From positions 42,295,725-42,359,724 of the forward strand of contig CM035807.1 of NCBI GenBank assembly GCA_020466095.1: a stretch of 64,000 nt of DNA. Reading direction: 5' to 3'. Positions 1 to 11,144 of this stretch are shown here, piece after piece. Source of the DNA: Chlorops oryzae. Its lineage: Eukaryota; Arthropoda; Insecta; Diptera; Chloropidae. Under the pieces are notes generated by a model that did no database searches, had not been told where the DNA came from, and worked only from the letters and a program-made list of their open reading frames with translations. The stretch's first letter is position 1. Each line of letters begins with the position of its first letter. Made by a program: the position numbers and the translations under genes.

Positions 1-41
1 TCGCATCGCCTCGTTCTACGTTCGAGGATCAGATCGACGCC

Positions 42-713
42 GTGGTGTTACCAAAGTTGACAAATTGGCTTCCAGCCAAACGGGTCTCCAACATGGATCC
101 CCAAGAGTTTTCATCGCTTGAGCTCGCCGACCCCCACTTCATGAATCCAGGCCGCATCGATATGGTCATCGGCTCCGATATTATGCCTAAATTACTACGA
201 CCTGGAGTCAAAATGAATGTCGGAGGGAGTCTCGTAGCACAAAATTCAGTGTTCGGGTGGTATTTGAGTGGGCCCATCGCCAGCGAATCCACCGAAGCGT
301 TTACGACGCAGGTCTCCTCCGGAGACACCCATGAGTCGCTCTCCGAGCTACTCAAATCGTTTTGGGAACAAGAAGAGGTTCCACATTCCCCTCCGCCTCT
401 TTCAGAGGATGTTTATTGTGAAGAGCTTTATGCTCAGACCACCGTTAAAAATTCCGAAGGTAGATATGTCGTACGTCTACCATTTAAGGTCGAATTTTCC
501 AAATCCGCCTTACGCTTAGGTGCATCGCGATTCGGAGCGCTGACGCAATACCAGAGCCTGGAGAGAAGACTTGCGAAGCAGCCTCTTATGCGCGACACTT
601 ATCACTCCGTGTTAGCAGAGTATCTACAATATGATCACATGGAGCCATGCTCCAATTCTGAAATTATACACGAAAATAATTTCCTTTCCTTTTATCTTCC
701 CATCATGCAGTGA
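42..713 (+). pseudogene. BEL pol fragment: retropepsin-like region and pre-RT linker
   Basis: This open frame begins upstream of the first base I can assign. The first ~80 residues match the end of the aspartic-protease-like region found before the RT in BEL/Pao polyproteins (DUF1758-like: IDMVIGSDIM, then NSVFGWYLSGPI). The rest is the linker that leads into the RT (RYVVRLPFK, LGASRFGAL, SLERRL). In a working element the protease would release Gag and Pol products in the virus-like particle. The frame breaks near 690-713, where the RT continues in another frame, so this is a damaged part of one polyprotein and not a separate gene. The GTG at 42 is not a real start. Confidence 0.75.
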
Positions 714-1417
714 TGAAGCCAGAAAGTACCTCCACCAAAGTGCGCGTCGTTTTCAATGCGTCACAGAAAACCTCGTCATCCTTATCGTTGAACGATGTGC
801 TTCATGTCGGACCGGTGCTCCAAGCGGATTTGGTCATCCTTTTGCTCAACTGGAGGCTCTATCGATTCGTGTTTAACGGCGACATAGAGAAGATGTATCG
901 GCAGATACAGGTGCATGAAGAGGATCGAGCATTTCAACGCATCCTATTTCGCGAGGAAGAGACTGGACCGGTAAAGGATTATGAGTTGAAAACTGTGACG
1001 TTTGGAGTCAACTGTGCTCCATATTTGGCCATCCGAACGCTTCATCAATTAGCAAACGACTCGGCGCACGACGCTCCTCAAGCAGCATTCATTTTGAAGA
1101 ATGAAACGTACGTCGACGACGTCCTATCAGGCGGCCATACACTCGAAGCGGCATGTACAGCAAAAACGCAACTCATTAGCACGCTCGGCTCGGCGGGATT
1201 TCCGTTGAAGAAGATGACCGCGAACCATGCCGAACTATTAAAGGATGTCGCATCTTCACACCTGCTGGATGCCGAATTTTTGAAATTTAAATCTGCCAGC
1301 GACGCAAAAATGTTGGGGATCCGCTGGAATACCATTGCTGATCGGTTTTCATACAAATTGAGTACTCATTCTGCTGCATCGCGATCGTCGACGCACAAGC
1401 GACAAATTTTCGTCTGA
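710..1417 (+). pseudogene. BEL pol fragment: reverse transcriptase
   Basis: RT palm and fingers of a BEL/Pao element. It begins with a KVRVVFNAS motif, continues through the DIEKMYRQI segment with the first catalytic Asp, and keeps the YVDD active-site box near residue 140. In a live element this enzyme would copy the RNA genome into cDNA. Reading is in a different frame from the upstream protease segment and stops at 1417, just before the RNase H part, so at least two frameshifts flank it. Identity is secure from motif order. Activity is not expected. Confidence 0.9.
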
Positions 1418-1474
1418 TAACAAAACTATTCAGCAGGATGGCTTACGCCGATCATCATCCGCGCCAAGGTTCTT

Positions 1475-2230
1475 ATGCAACAGCTGTGGCTCGAAGGCAC
1501 TGAATGGGATCAGCGGGTGTCGAGTGAGGCTTTGGAACGCTGGAACGCTTTCGTCATTGATTTGGCATTCATCGAGCAAATTCAAATTCCGAGATGGGTG
1601 CACTACGATCCTACGGTCACAGTTCAGCTCCACGGATTCTGCGATGCTTCGGAGCGAGCATATTGTGCAGCACTCTACCTCCGCATCGAGAGCCCCAACC
1701 AAGTTTATGCTCACTTGCTTACGGCGAAATCTAAGGTGGCTCCGTTGCAAACTGTCAGCCTACCGCGCCTCGAGCTCTGCGCCGCCGTTCTTCTGTCCAG
1801 ACTAATTAAATCGATCAATGCTCAGCTTCATATTCACGAACATCAAACGGTTCTATGGTCAGACGCCTCGATCGTGCTGGCATGGCTGAAACGTCCTCCG
1901 AATGCATGGAAAACTTACGTCGCCAATCGAATTTCCGAAATTCTGACCAACGTTGGCAACACTCCATGGCGCCATGTGCGATCGCGAGACAATCCAGCTG
2001 ATTTGGGTACCCGAGGGATGCTAGCTCAGGATCTCTGTGAAAATTCGCTTTGGTGGCAAGGACCGTCATGGCTCGTAGAATCGCCAGAGAAATGGCCCCA
2101 GTTTGAACCCCATCATCTACAACTCTTGAAGAGCGGAAGGCAGCCGTATTCACCGTCATTACAGAATCGGAAGACGTTCTCGCCAGATTTTCATCGTATG
2201 ATCGAGCGCTTCGAGTCATCGGCTACGTAA
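1475..2230 (+). pseudogene. BEL pol fragment: RT connection and RNase H
   Basis: Continues the pol polyprotein in a new frame. A connection segment leads into an RNase H-like fold: a GFCDASERAYCAALYLR block with the first acidic residue, a RLELCAAVLLSRL helix, then LWSDASIVLAWLKR and RSRDNPADLGTRG. This arrangement is specific to BEL/Pao and relatives. The domain would remove the RNA strand during reverse transcription. The stop codon at the end overlaps the next frame. It is a fragment of the same gene as its neighbours. Confidence 0.88.
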
Positions 2231-2928
2231 TGCGTTTCTACAGACAAGCGCGAAGAGAGATGGTCCCAAGTCCCAACACACTTATACTGTCGCAAGATGA
2301 GCTGACGATGGTGAGAAATCGTTTAATTTTATTTTCACAAACATTTCATTATCCACTCGAGTATCAGGATCTCAGTGAAGGAAAACCACTCGGAAAGAAG
2401 AGCGAGCTGTTATCGCTGAATCCTATGCTTGACGATGATGGGCTGCTGCGCGTCAATGGCCGGCTTATTCATGCAGATCTTACGATAGATGAGAGATATC
2501 CGATTATCATACCTGCCGCCTCCACGTTTTGCCGCTTGTATTTGGACTTCGCACACAAAACGCTCCTGCATGGCGGCGCTCAACTCATGTTTCGCATGGT
2601 GCGACAGAATTTTTACATCGCGCGATTAAAACGAAAAATAAAGAGCTGCATCACTCGCTGTCATACGTGCACCATCCATAAGCAACGAGTCAAGACTCAG
2701 ATGATGGCCGCTCTGCCAGCTGAAAGATCAACGTTGTCGCTACCGTTTACGCATACCGGCGTCGACTTTGCCGGACCGTTTGACATCAAAACTTCCACTC
2801 TTCGGACGGCACCATATCTCAAGGGCTACGTCAGCGTGTTTGTGTGTTTCGCCACTAAGGCAGTTCACCTCGAATTATGCTCGGAGTTGTCCACTATGTC
2901 TTTCCGGCCGCATTCGATCGGTTCATAG
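2230..2928 (+). pseudogene. BEL pol fragment: integrase zinc-binding domain and start of the core
   Basis: The H-H-C-C zinc-binding module is visible as HKTLLHGG followed by CITRCHTC. The start of the catalytic core follows (THTGVDFAGPF, first Asp of the DDE triad). The frame is lost near 2880-2928, where the core continues in the overlapping ORF. The integrase would insert the cDNA into the host genome. The frame change in the middle of the core makes this copy non-functional. Confidence 0.88.
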
Positions 2929-3587
2929 GACGCCGGGGACTCCCTAAGAGAATTTTCTCCGACAACGGCCGGAATTTCATTGGCGCCAAAAATGCTTTAG
3001 ACGCCGAACTCGCTAAATTCGTTTCGAGTGCTGCTGACGACCTCCAACGGAAATATTCCCTGCAAGGGTTCGAATGGCATCTGATCCCGCCCCACGCACC
3101 TCATATGGGCGGATTATGGGAGGCGGCGGTCAAAAGCTTCAAGATGCACTTCGTCAAGGTAGCTGGTCCGCACAAATTCTCGTTTGAAGAATTCGCCACG
3201 TTATTGGCACGAATCGAAGGAGTCTTGAACTCGCGTCCGCTCACGCCAATGTCAGATGATCCGTCAGACCTATTGGCACTGACACCTGGGCACTTCCTCC
3301 GAGGAGCTCCACTTACCGCTTGGCCTGAAGAATCACACGCTGATTTGCCGCTCACTACGCGATGGGAGAAAGTGAAAATTCTACATCACCGATTCGCTCA
3401 ACGGTGGAAATTGGAATATCTCCTTAATCTACATAAGAGAGATAAATGGAAGATGCCGCAGCCGAATGTAAAGGTTGGCGATTTCGTCGTCCTCCTGGAT
3501 GCTCAGCTGCCCCCATTTGAGTGGAGAAAAGGAAGGATCGTTCAAGTCCACCCGGGGATGATGGTCTTGTGCGCATTGTCGACGTGA
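2877..3587 (+). pseudogene. BEL pol fragment: integrase catalytic core and C-terminus
   Basis: Carries the second catalytic Asp in FSDNGRNFIGA and the Glu in GGLWEAAVKSFK, then the C-terminal region ending in a chromodomain-like beta patch (VKVGDFVVLLD). Another frameshift near 3550 moves the final ~35 codons (GLVRIVDVKTQFGIITRPI and onward) to a different frame, ending near 3663. The full DDE set is therefore present but distributed over two frames. Confidence 0.88.
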
Positions 3588-3766
3588 AAACACAATTTGG
3601 TATCATCACAAGGCCGATTACAAAGCTCTGTCTGTTGCCAGTCGAATTGCCAGAAACCTTATGACTAGTCGTCCTCATCCCTTCGCAACACTCCCTTCTC
3701 CCCCTCTCATCATTTATCCTTGCATATTCGCTCATCCACACCTCCTATTCGTTTCAGATAAACCAC

Positions 3767-4414
3767 ATGACAGAACGATCGTGTGTCGTGTGCGACGGGG
3801 CCCATGGCTTGAGCCGCTGTCGTCGCTTCCGCCGCTGGGACGGGGATAGGCGACTGTTGGCGACGCAGCAAAACAAGTGCTGCTTCCGATGCCTGGAGCC
3901 GTCCCATTTAAGGAGGGATTGCCGCTCCCAGTGGGCCTGCAAAATTTGTGGCCAGCCTCATCACACGCTGCTGCATCGCGAGAGCCGGTCGCCGTCGCCT
4001 GATGAGCCCGGCCCGTGGAGGCCCCAGAGGACCCAAGCGCTCCACCCTCTGCCGCCATCTCGCCGCCGCCGCTCTCGTCGACGCCATCGCCATTCCCGAT
4101 CCGAACGCCGGCAGTCCATAGAACGACCCCCCAGAAATGGCGGCCGGCGCTCGCCATCGGAGCCGCATGAGGTGCGCCGTCGCTGTCGGTCCAGTGCCAA
4201 TGAGCGCCGCTCATCTCCGCTTGCTCGACGTCGGGGAGGCCGCGAGCGGCCACGCCAGCGGGTTCGATTCGAACTCTCGCCGGAACCACGCAGAATGTCC
4301 CCCAGGGTCCCATCCACTGGTTGGGACTGGTCGGATCACGGGCCGTCTGATGCCGTCATCATTCGGGAACTGATTGAAGAGGTGCGAGAATTCCTGCGCA
4401 GCCGAGAGAGGTAA
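3767..4414 (+). CDS. Zinc-knuckle, Arg/Ser-rich ORF downstream of BEL integrase
   Basis: An intact ATG-to-stop frame of 215 residues. The first ~70 residues hold three Cys/His clusters of the Gag nucleocapsid kind (CVVCDGAHGLSRC, CCFRCLEPSHLRRDC, CKICGQPHHTLLH). The remainder is rich in Arg, Ser and Pro, with many RRR and RS runs. Such clusters normally sit at the end of Gag, upstream of protease. Here they lie after the integrase and 37 bp before the 3' LTR. A good 3' splice site (a pyrimidine tract ending GTTTCAG) lies just upstream of the ATG, so expression from a spliced subgenomic RNA is possible. By family analogy the product would bind nucleic acid. A rearranged Gag piece is the alternative. 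Confidence 0.65.
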   Translation: MTERSCVVCDGAHGLSRCRRFRRWDGDRRLLATQQNKCCFRCLEPSHLRRDCRSQWACKICGQPHHTLLHRESRSPSPDEPGPWRPQRTQALHPLPPSRRRRSRRRHRHSRSERRQSIERPPRNGGRRSPSEPHEVRRRCRSSANERRSSPLARRRGGRERPRQRVRFELSPEPRRMSPRVPSTGWDWSDHGPSDAVIIRELIEEVREFLRSRER

Positions 4415-4451
4415 GCAGGAAATATTTATTGCGTAGCGCAAGGCGGCAGTA

Positions 4452-5018
4452 TGTTCGTTCTTCACCACAGCTACCGCCGTTCGATAGCCGAGCCCTTAGA
4501 GTTAGGCGAGAATCGAATTAATCGAATACCCCTTCTTGCCCTACAGCACTAGATCAAGCGACGACGACGACGTTTTTATGAATCGATGTGGTGCTCGCGC
4601 TTAAAACGGTCGAAAACAATTTTGGTCGCGCTAAAAACCCGTCTCGCTCGCAAACCGCCAAAAACATCCAAATTAAAAAAGATTTAAGTGAAAAAAAAAA
4701 AAACAAAAGAGAAGAAAAGAATTTAAAATTAAGAAAACAGTGTGTATTATAGTTGAACTATATTTAAAGAGCCAGAGAAAAGGCATAAAACGAAAAAAAA
4801 AGGGAAAAAAGGACAGTGAACTAATTTAATTTGATCAAAAATCGCCAAGAAGGCAAATGTTTATTTAGTTTTTTTTTATTTATTTCGAGAATAAAATCCT
4901 ATCAGACCGCGCCGCGTAATCGACAGACTCTCCAAATCTATCCGCACAATCGTCACAGCAGCCAGCGCAGTCCGGAAAACAAAGGTACGTCCACTTCTCA
5001 ATCTCCCTCACCTCAACA
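4452..5018 (+). repeat. 3' LTR of BEL-1
   Basis: Starts TGTTCG and ends CAACA, giving the TG...CA form of LTRs, 567 bp. The start is set by the shared pre-LTR sequence also found before the BEL-2 3' LTR. The last part (AAAGGTACGTCC...) matches the corresponding end of BEL-2 LTRs in position and partly in sequence. No second copy is in the window, so the limits are inferred. Confidence 0.7.
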
Positions 5019-5020
5019 CC

Positions 5021-5100
5021 TATGTTAGCCGAAAGGTTAAGTGAGCGGTCCCTGAAGCAAATCTTGGTTTATGAAGATGGGATCGAATCCTCGACTAGCC
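5021..5100 (+). other. tRNA-like module A (left arm)
   Basis: Box A-like TAGCCGAAAGG (5026-5036) and box B-like GGATCGAATCC (5080-5090) are spaced as in a tRNA-Ser-like gene, followed by ACTAGCCA and T-rich sequence that could end Pol III transcription. The acceptor stem does not pair, so this is a tRNA-derived promoter and not a working tRNA. Confidence 0.6.
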
Positions 5101-5611
5101 AAATTTGTTTTTTTATTTTTTTATTATTATTAAATATTAAGGGGTCTAACGTTTAATTAATTTTAATAGATATATTATATTATGAAATGAGTATTTATAA
5201 TAAAATTCGTGTTTATTTAATATATATAATCGCTGGTATCTGGCAAATAACGCTCTGAGAGCATACAAATATGACGTTCGTGAAGCTGCTACCCCACACC
5301 ATTGAATACCAACTAAATTTGGATGCCAGAATAAGTATGTGCTACTTATGTACCAAGTTAAAAACTGTTTCCTCGTTTACTTTGGGCGGAAAATCAGTAT
5401 CCTTCAACAAGGCTTGAACCCATGTGCAAGAGTCAATGTTAGCGATAATAGAACACGCGGCCCCGCTAACAGAGTGATCGATTTAACAGAGGCGGATCTA
5501 ACAGAGGCAGATTTGGTGCTGTAACAGGAAATGTTACAAATTTTTGAGACAAAAAAGCCCTTGCCTTATGTCTTCAGCATTTATTAGGTTTATGAGAGGT
5601 CCTCACCATTG

Positions 5612-5682
5612 CGTATGTGGCGTAGCGCTAGAGTGCTATTCTCAGAGTCGTGGGTTGCGCGGTTCGATGCCCATCGTAGTTT
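5612..5682 (+). other. tRNA-like module B (left arm)
   Basis: Box A-like TGGCGTAGCGCT (5618-5629) and box B GGTTCGATGCC (5661-5671), with a tRNA-like middle. It resembles the head of tRNA-derived SINEs. Confidence 0.6.
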
Positions 5683-5863
5683 ATTCAACTTTAACATTAT
5701 TATATTTTCTTTTTGGGTATTTTTTTTTTTTTTTTAAATAAATAGATAAAATATAATTTTCTAAAGAGCGATACTAGTTTCGAGATGTAAAAGACCTATA
5801 GAAAAATTAATTCATTTTCATAAGAGGTGATTTGTAATTGAGGACTTGTTGGTACAATATTAT

Positions 5864-6121
5864 ACAATTGAATCATCGCCTCGAATAACGTTGTAAGCGA
5901 CAACTTTAACATTTTTGGAAAATTGCCATGCCAGACAGTACAAACAAACTCATTTCACTTCTTTAATGTTCTGAATTGTTGAGAAATTTCCACGGGTTGA
6001 CCAAATAAAAACACATTTTTGATAGCTTAAGGGGCTAGAGTATTATTGAAAGTGAAAGTCAAAAAAATATCATAAAAAATTGATCGCTTACAAAGTTATT
6101 CGAGGCGATGATTCAATTGTA
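5864..6121. repeat. Inner inverted repeat in the left arm
   Basis: ACAATTGAATCATCGCCTCG and onward at 5864-5901 is repeated inverted at 6079-6121. The outer copy is missing from the right arm, so it was added to or lost from one arm after the foldback formed. Confidence 0.6.
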
Positions 6122-6637
6122 CATACATACATATGAGTTCTATTGTATGTATGTATGTATGTTTGTTAGGTGAGGGATTGTTTGTATGAAAGCCTGTGCA
6201 TGCTTTATGTGAAATAGTCAACTGCACCAAAATTCTACGTACTGCTTGTTGGAATCAACACCCACGAGGAAATGACATGAATGAGGGCATGCAATATGCC
6301 TTACATTGAAATTTTGACGACACACGATCCATCAAATACGCATTTGACTTAAGCGCCATAGCAAAATGTCAAATTCATTTTGATATTTCTATAGGTTGAT
6401 ATATCAAACGAATATCGTGCCAGCGAACAGTAGGGAACTTGCGGAAAAAAGTCACTTTTTTGACTAATGCTATTCGAAAATCTTCGGTTATATGTATAAA
6501 AAAAAACACCGTTGTAATTCAATACTAAACATTTTATTTCCACATGTGACCCCCTATCCCCCTTTTTAGGAGGATTCCATATAAAATTACCCTTTTTATA
6601 TAAATTGAGCGTATGCGACAAAAAGCGGCGCATTGTC

Positions 6638-9180
6638 TGTCTGTTTCATTATCGAAATGTCTTAACGTGTAAATAGCGTATAAGGGCCCAAGACACGGCC
6701 ATGCGGCATGACCAGAATGTGTGTATTAGGGCTGGGAAAAAATATCGATATTAACCGATAATTGACTGCGGCAACCCAGTAGAAAAAAAAAATTCATGAA
6801 AGATGCATTAATCATGCCTCTAAAGAGTGCTTTTGTGTGCATGCTGATTTTCAGTGCCTTTTAATTTCTTCTTGTGTTTTGATAGAATTGTCAATTGAAA
6901 AGAGCAAAAAAAAAAAACAGAATTTAATGAATTTTTAAACCCGCAATGGCCACTATCTGTTCTAATAGCACTATCTGCACCGATTTTTATAGGGCCAGCT
7001 CGGCAAAAATTTCAACAACTTTCACAATTACTCTTGAGGTTCACATTAACGCTGCATTTTGCCAAAAAGCCATCGGGGAAAACATGATGCAGGAAAGCAA
7101 GATAGGGCCATTTTAGGCCGTTGACGTAGCAAATACACAACGAGACAGTCGTGTAAAACGCATCCATGTGACCGTTGATAGTGGTGTAGATAGGCTTCGA
7201 AAAATCGAAAAGTCTAGCCAGCATGGGCATGGGCAACATGTGTACATACAGTACTTTTTACATATATGCTTATATGCATAGAAAATATTGTAAATGAAAC
7301 TTTTCCATAAAGACTCCATTGAAAAATTCTCGGTTACATGTGTCCCGATTATATGCTTCACTCGCTTATATGCATAAATATTATTTTGCTCTGGTTGTAA
7401 AATTAGAGCAAATTTCACCGGTTATATGCGTCTCGCATGACGCATTTTTATATAAGTGGCTGACGCATATAAGCGTGATTTCGGCTGTATGATTTCCTCG
7501 CTTATATGCGCAGAAAAACGTGCATTTTTCGTCGACGCATATAACCAGAAAGTACTGACATACTAAATTTCTATTCACTGCACAAAAGATCTTTTAGGTC
7601 GATGTGCTTTACAACCTACTTAACAAAATTTCCGTTCAACTTAATTAAGAGCACTTTATTTTGACGAAATTCAGAGAGAGATGAAAAATAATTCAAAGTA
7701 AAACACGTCCGCTTTGGGATTCCTTTGTTTTAATTTCGCGAAAATGATTTCGTAAATAAACTGAAAATATTTAAAAGTTTTTGAAAAAAAAATTCTAATT
7801 TCGCTGAAATGTAATGCTTCCGATAGCCTGTTACTTAAAATGAATTGGATTGTTAGCAAAATACAAATAACGAACTGAATGGCCAGGTGACCGTATTTCA
7901 CGAAATTGACAGTCCGATTCTAAAAATTCCCACGGATTTTTTCCCCGGCAGATTTTATTTGCTAACCTAACGGGAAGTAGACGATTAATACGGGAGAGAG
8001 AAGTTTCAATTTTAGAAGAAAACTCATTGCGTGTGATCTTCTCTCAGTGATCGTTTCTGGTTAACGCCAGCAGTTGGCGATGCTTATTTTTTCATTACCA
8101 TTCCCTATTTTGCATTTCAATGAATGGAAAAGATCGAATTTTCTCATTTTGATGAATGAATAAATTTTTTGTAATTTACAAAAGTGAGAAAGATCCGTCT
8201 GTGCAAGTAATAGGCACGACTAAGTAACGAAGTAACTAACAATCGCATAAATTAGCATTTGAAGCATGCATTGCAAAATCCAAAAAAATTTTTGAAGGCA
8301 TCTTATAGATTTTTGTCTGCCCCTTCCGAAATAAAAATATTACAATCTCCAGAAACCGTTATTTATGCAAAATAAAACCTTTTTTATTTTTATAAGCGAT
8401 TTTTCATCCAAGAGGCCATTTACACGATAAGATATTTCGATAATGAAACACTCTTTTTGTGGGCTAGGAACGCGCGGAGATGTGGTATGGTAGCGTTTTT
8501 CTCTCTTCCTCCTGCCTGCCTTGTCAACGAAAATTTGTTACAACGGGACAATTTTGATATTGTTCGTTTATCGGCAAAAACCCCCTTGCTGCGAGCTTGA
8601 TTCTCAGTGTCGAAACCAATCTTTCATGGTGGATTATAAGCAAAGCTTTACCGTTTATATGGCTTTTACACACGTCACATTGAATACGTTATGATAATAA
8701 ATAATAAGAACAGGGTCGTAATATTATTTGGGTGGGGTGGGCGGTGTTGTTGAACCCCCAAACCAACCCCATCCCCCTCCCAGCAAAATCTGCTTCGAAA
8801 TGTTACCAACACACATGTACACTCACACATATGCAATTTCCAACGTGCAAGAGAGGAACAGTTGCTACATGTACACAAAATGTTTTCGAATAAAGTTCCC
8901 GATGCCCATTTAGCTTTACCAAGAGACATTCCTGGAAAAATTCCGAGAAAATTTGGAAAATTTACCAGAAACGTGATTTGCTGGGCTGGCTGCACTATGG
9001 CACTGTGATGCCACTTGCTAGAAAATTATCAAAGACACCCGGCGTCGGCTCGGTTTTTTATATAGCTTTAAAAGCTCATAATTTTAGCTTTAATAAATGT
9101 ATGTTGAAGTGTTGAATGTTTTCATTGAATAATAAATTGACATACGTTTTTTAACAAAAGCCGGGATCTCATTATCTGCG
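6638..9180. other. Foldback spacer without a recognised gene
   Basis: AT-rich spacer of 2.5 kb. It holds two partial copies of the MITE found whole at 56694-56840 (6645-6685 and 8424-8515) and a cluster of TTATATGC motifs (7260-7550). No ORF here has a recognisable domain. Confidence 0.6.
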
Positions 9181-10039
9181 CAATGCGCCGCTTTTTGTCG
9201 CATACGCTCAATTTTATAAAAAGGGTAATTTTATATGGAATCCTCCTAAAAAGGGGGATAGGGGGTTCACATGTGGAAATAAAAATGTTTAGTATTGAAT
9301 TACAACGGTGTTTTTTTTTATACATATAACCGAAGATTTTCGAATAGCATTAGTCAAAAAAGTGACTTTTTTCCGCAAGTTCCCTACTGTGCGCTGGCAC
9401 GATATTCGTTTGATATATCAACCTATAGAAATATCAAAATGAATTTGACATTTTGCTATGGCGCTTAAGTCAAATGCGTATTTGATGGATCGTGTGTCGT
9501 CAAAATTTCAATGTAAGGCATATTGCATGCCCTCATTCATGTCATTTCCTCGTGGGTGTTGATTCCAACAAGCAGTACGTAGAATTTTGGTGCAGTTGAC
9601 TATTTCACATAAAGCATGCACAGGCTTTCATACAAACAATCCCTCACCTAACAAACATACATACATACATACAATAGAACTCATATGTATGTATGTACAA
9701 TTGAATCATCGCCTCGAATAACTTTGTAAGCGATCAATTTTTTATGATATTTTTTTTGATTTTCACTTTCAATAATACTCTAGCCCCTTAAGCTATCAAA
9801 AATGTGTTTTTATTTGGTCAACCCGTGGAAATTTCTCAACAATTCAGAACATTAAAGAAGTGAAATGAGTTTGTTTGTACTATTACAAATCACCTCTTAT
9901 GAAAATGAATAATTTTTCTATAGGTCTTTTACATCTCGAAACTAGTATCGCTCTTTAGAAAATTATATTTTATCTATTTAATTAACAAAAAAAAAAAATA
10001 CCCAAAAAGAAAATATAATAATGCTATAGTTAAATAAAC

Positions 10040-10107
10040 TACGATGGGCCTCGAACCGCGCAACCCACGACTCTGAGAATAGCACTCTAGCGCTACGCCA
10101 CATACGC
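10040..10107 (-). other. tRNA-like module B (right arm)
   Basis: Mirror copy of the module at 5612-5682, with one box B change (GGTTCGAGGCC). Confidence 0.55.
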
Positions 10108-10618
10108 AATGGTGAGGACCTCTCATAAACCTAATAAATGCTGAAGACATAAGGCAAGGGCTTTTTTCTCTCAAAAATTTGTAACATTTCCTGTTACTGC
10201 ACCAGATCTGCCTCTGTTAGATCCGCCTCTGTTAAATCGATCACTCTGTTAGCGGGGCCGCGTGTTCTATTATCGCTAACATTGACTCTTGCACATGGGT
10301 TCAAGCCTTGTTGAAGGATACTGATTTTCCGCCCAAAGTAAACGAGGAAACAGTTTTTAACTTGGTACATAAGTAGCACATACTTATTCTGGCATCCAAA
10401 TTTAGTTGGTATTCAATGGTGTGGGGTAGCAGCTTCACGAACGTCATATTTGTATGCTCTCAGAGCGTTATTTGCCAGATACCAGCGATTATATATATTA
10501 AATAAACACGAATTTTATTATAAATACTCATTTCATAATATAATATATCTATTAAAATTAATTAAACGTTAGACCCCTTAATATTTAATAATAATAAAAA
10601 TAAAAAAACAAATTTGGC

Positions 10619-10698
10619 TAGTCGAGGATTCGATCCCATCTTCATAAACCAAGATTTGCTTCAGGGACCGCTCACTTAACCTTTCGGCTAACATAGGT
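10619..10698 (-). other. tRNA-like module A (right arm)
   Basis: Mirror copy of the module at 5021-5100. Box B on the minus strand is at 10626-10636. Confidence 0.55.
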
Positions 10699-10699
10699 A

Positions 10700-11144
10700 T
10701 TGCGAGAGTGTTTACTAGATTGCAACATATACTCTTTCATTTCAACTGCCTCTCAAGCTGAGAACTGCTTTGCAGCATGCTAACGCAACATCTGCAGCAT
10801 GTTGACGCAACATGTTCCCCCAGCCAAACAAGGCAATTACTCAAAAATTTCTTTTAAAAATTCATAAAAATTCAAATTTCTTACAAAATATTCTGAAATG
10901 GCTGTTTTCCTTAAAGCACCTAAAAGCACCTTAGAACGAAATAAGTTTGATTTAGATATTACTACGGTAAGTACGAAATACAGCCCAAACCAGGTCCTAT
11001 AGCTGGGCAGTACATTAAGCCCCCTTTTTTCAGAGAAAAGGGGACGAGCACCTAAAAATTTCTCCTCATTCCGTTAATTGCACCTAAAAGTACCTCACAA
11101 TAAGCACTTCAGTTTTTCGATACCAAAAAAGGACCGTGGCACTT
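10700..11144. other. Unassigned stretch
   Basis: No gene seen. GCAGCATG(C/T)TRACGCAACAT occurs twice in tandem near 10772-10812. Confidence 0.4.

Larger units (their letters stand above)
1..5018 (+). mobile_element. BEL/Pao LTR retrotransposon (BEL-1), 3' portion
   Basis: The pol domains run in BEL/Pao order: protease-type region, reverse transcriptase, RNase H, zinc-binding integrase with a DDE core. They are followed by a zinc-knuckle ORF and a terminal repeat. The 5' LTR and gag lie left of the window. Pol is split among several frames, so this copy is inactive. The short stretch just before the LTR (about 4431-4451) is nearly identical to the one before the 3' LTR of the second BEL element (41798-41817), so the two families are related although their LTRs differ. 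The right end abuts the foldback at 5019, so the element probably inserted into that repeat. Confidence 0.9.
5019..6637 (+). repeat. Left arm of the 5.7-kb foldback
   Basis: Pairs with 9181-10699. The ORFs read in it are mirrored in the other arm and look non-coding. It includes a (CATA)n/(TATG)n microsatellite near 6122-6164. Confidence 0.85.
5019..10699. mobile_element. Long foldback (inverted-repeat) element, 5.7 kb
   Basis: 5019-6637 reads as the near-identical reverse complement of 9181-10699. The left arm is longer mainly because of about 100 extra bases near 5840-5936. The outer tips are CCTATGTTAGCC and its complement. There is no transposase. Each arm holds two tRNA-like modules. 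The left tip coincides with the end of the BEL-1 LTR, so more of the left arm may lie beyond that element outside the window. The right flank shows no matching TSD. It could be a foldback transposon or an inverted duplication. Confidence 0.85.
9181..10699 (-). repeat. Right arm of the 5.7-kb foldback
   Basis: Reverse complement of the left arm, with only scattered differences apart from the missing ~100 bases. Ends GGCTAACATAGG. Confidence 0.85.

Noticed and set aside
3732..4313. 193-residue minus-strand frame opposite the zinc-knuckle ORF
   Set aside because: GC-rich shadow of the plus-strand ORF; composition is what reversed Arg/Ser codons give.
5021..5682. Functional tRNA genes
   Set aside because: Box A and B are present but acceptor stems do not pair, so they are tRNA-derived modules only.
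5339..5741. Two short ORFs in the left foldback arm (mirrored at 9974-10379)
   Set aside because: They cross tRNA-like modules and low-complexity sequence, and have no domain.
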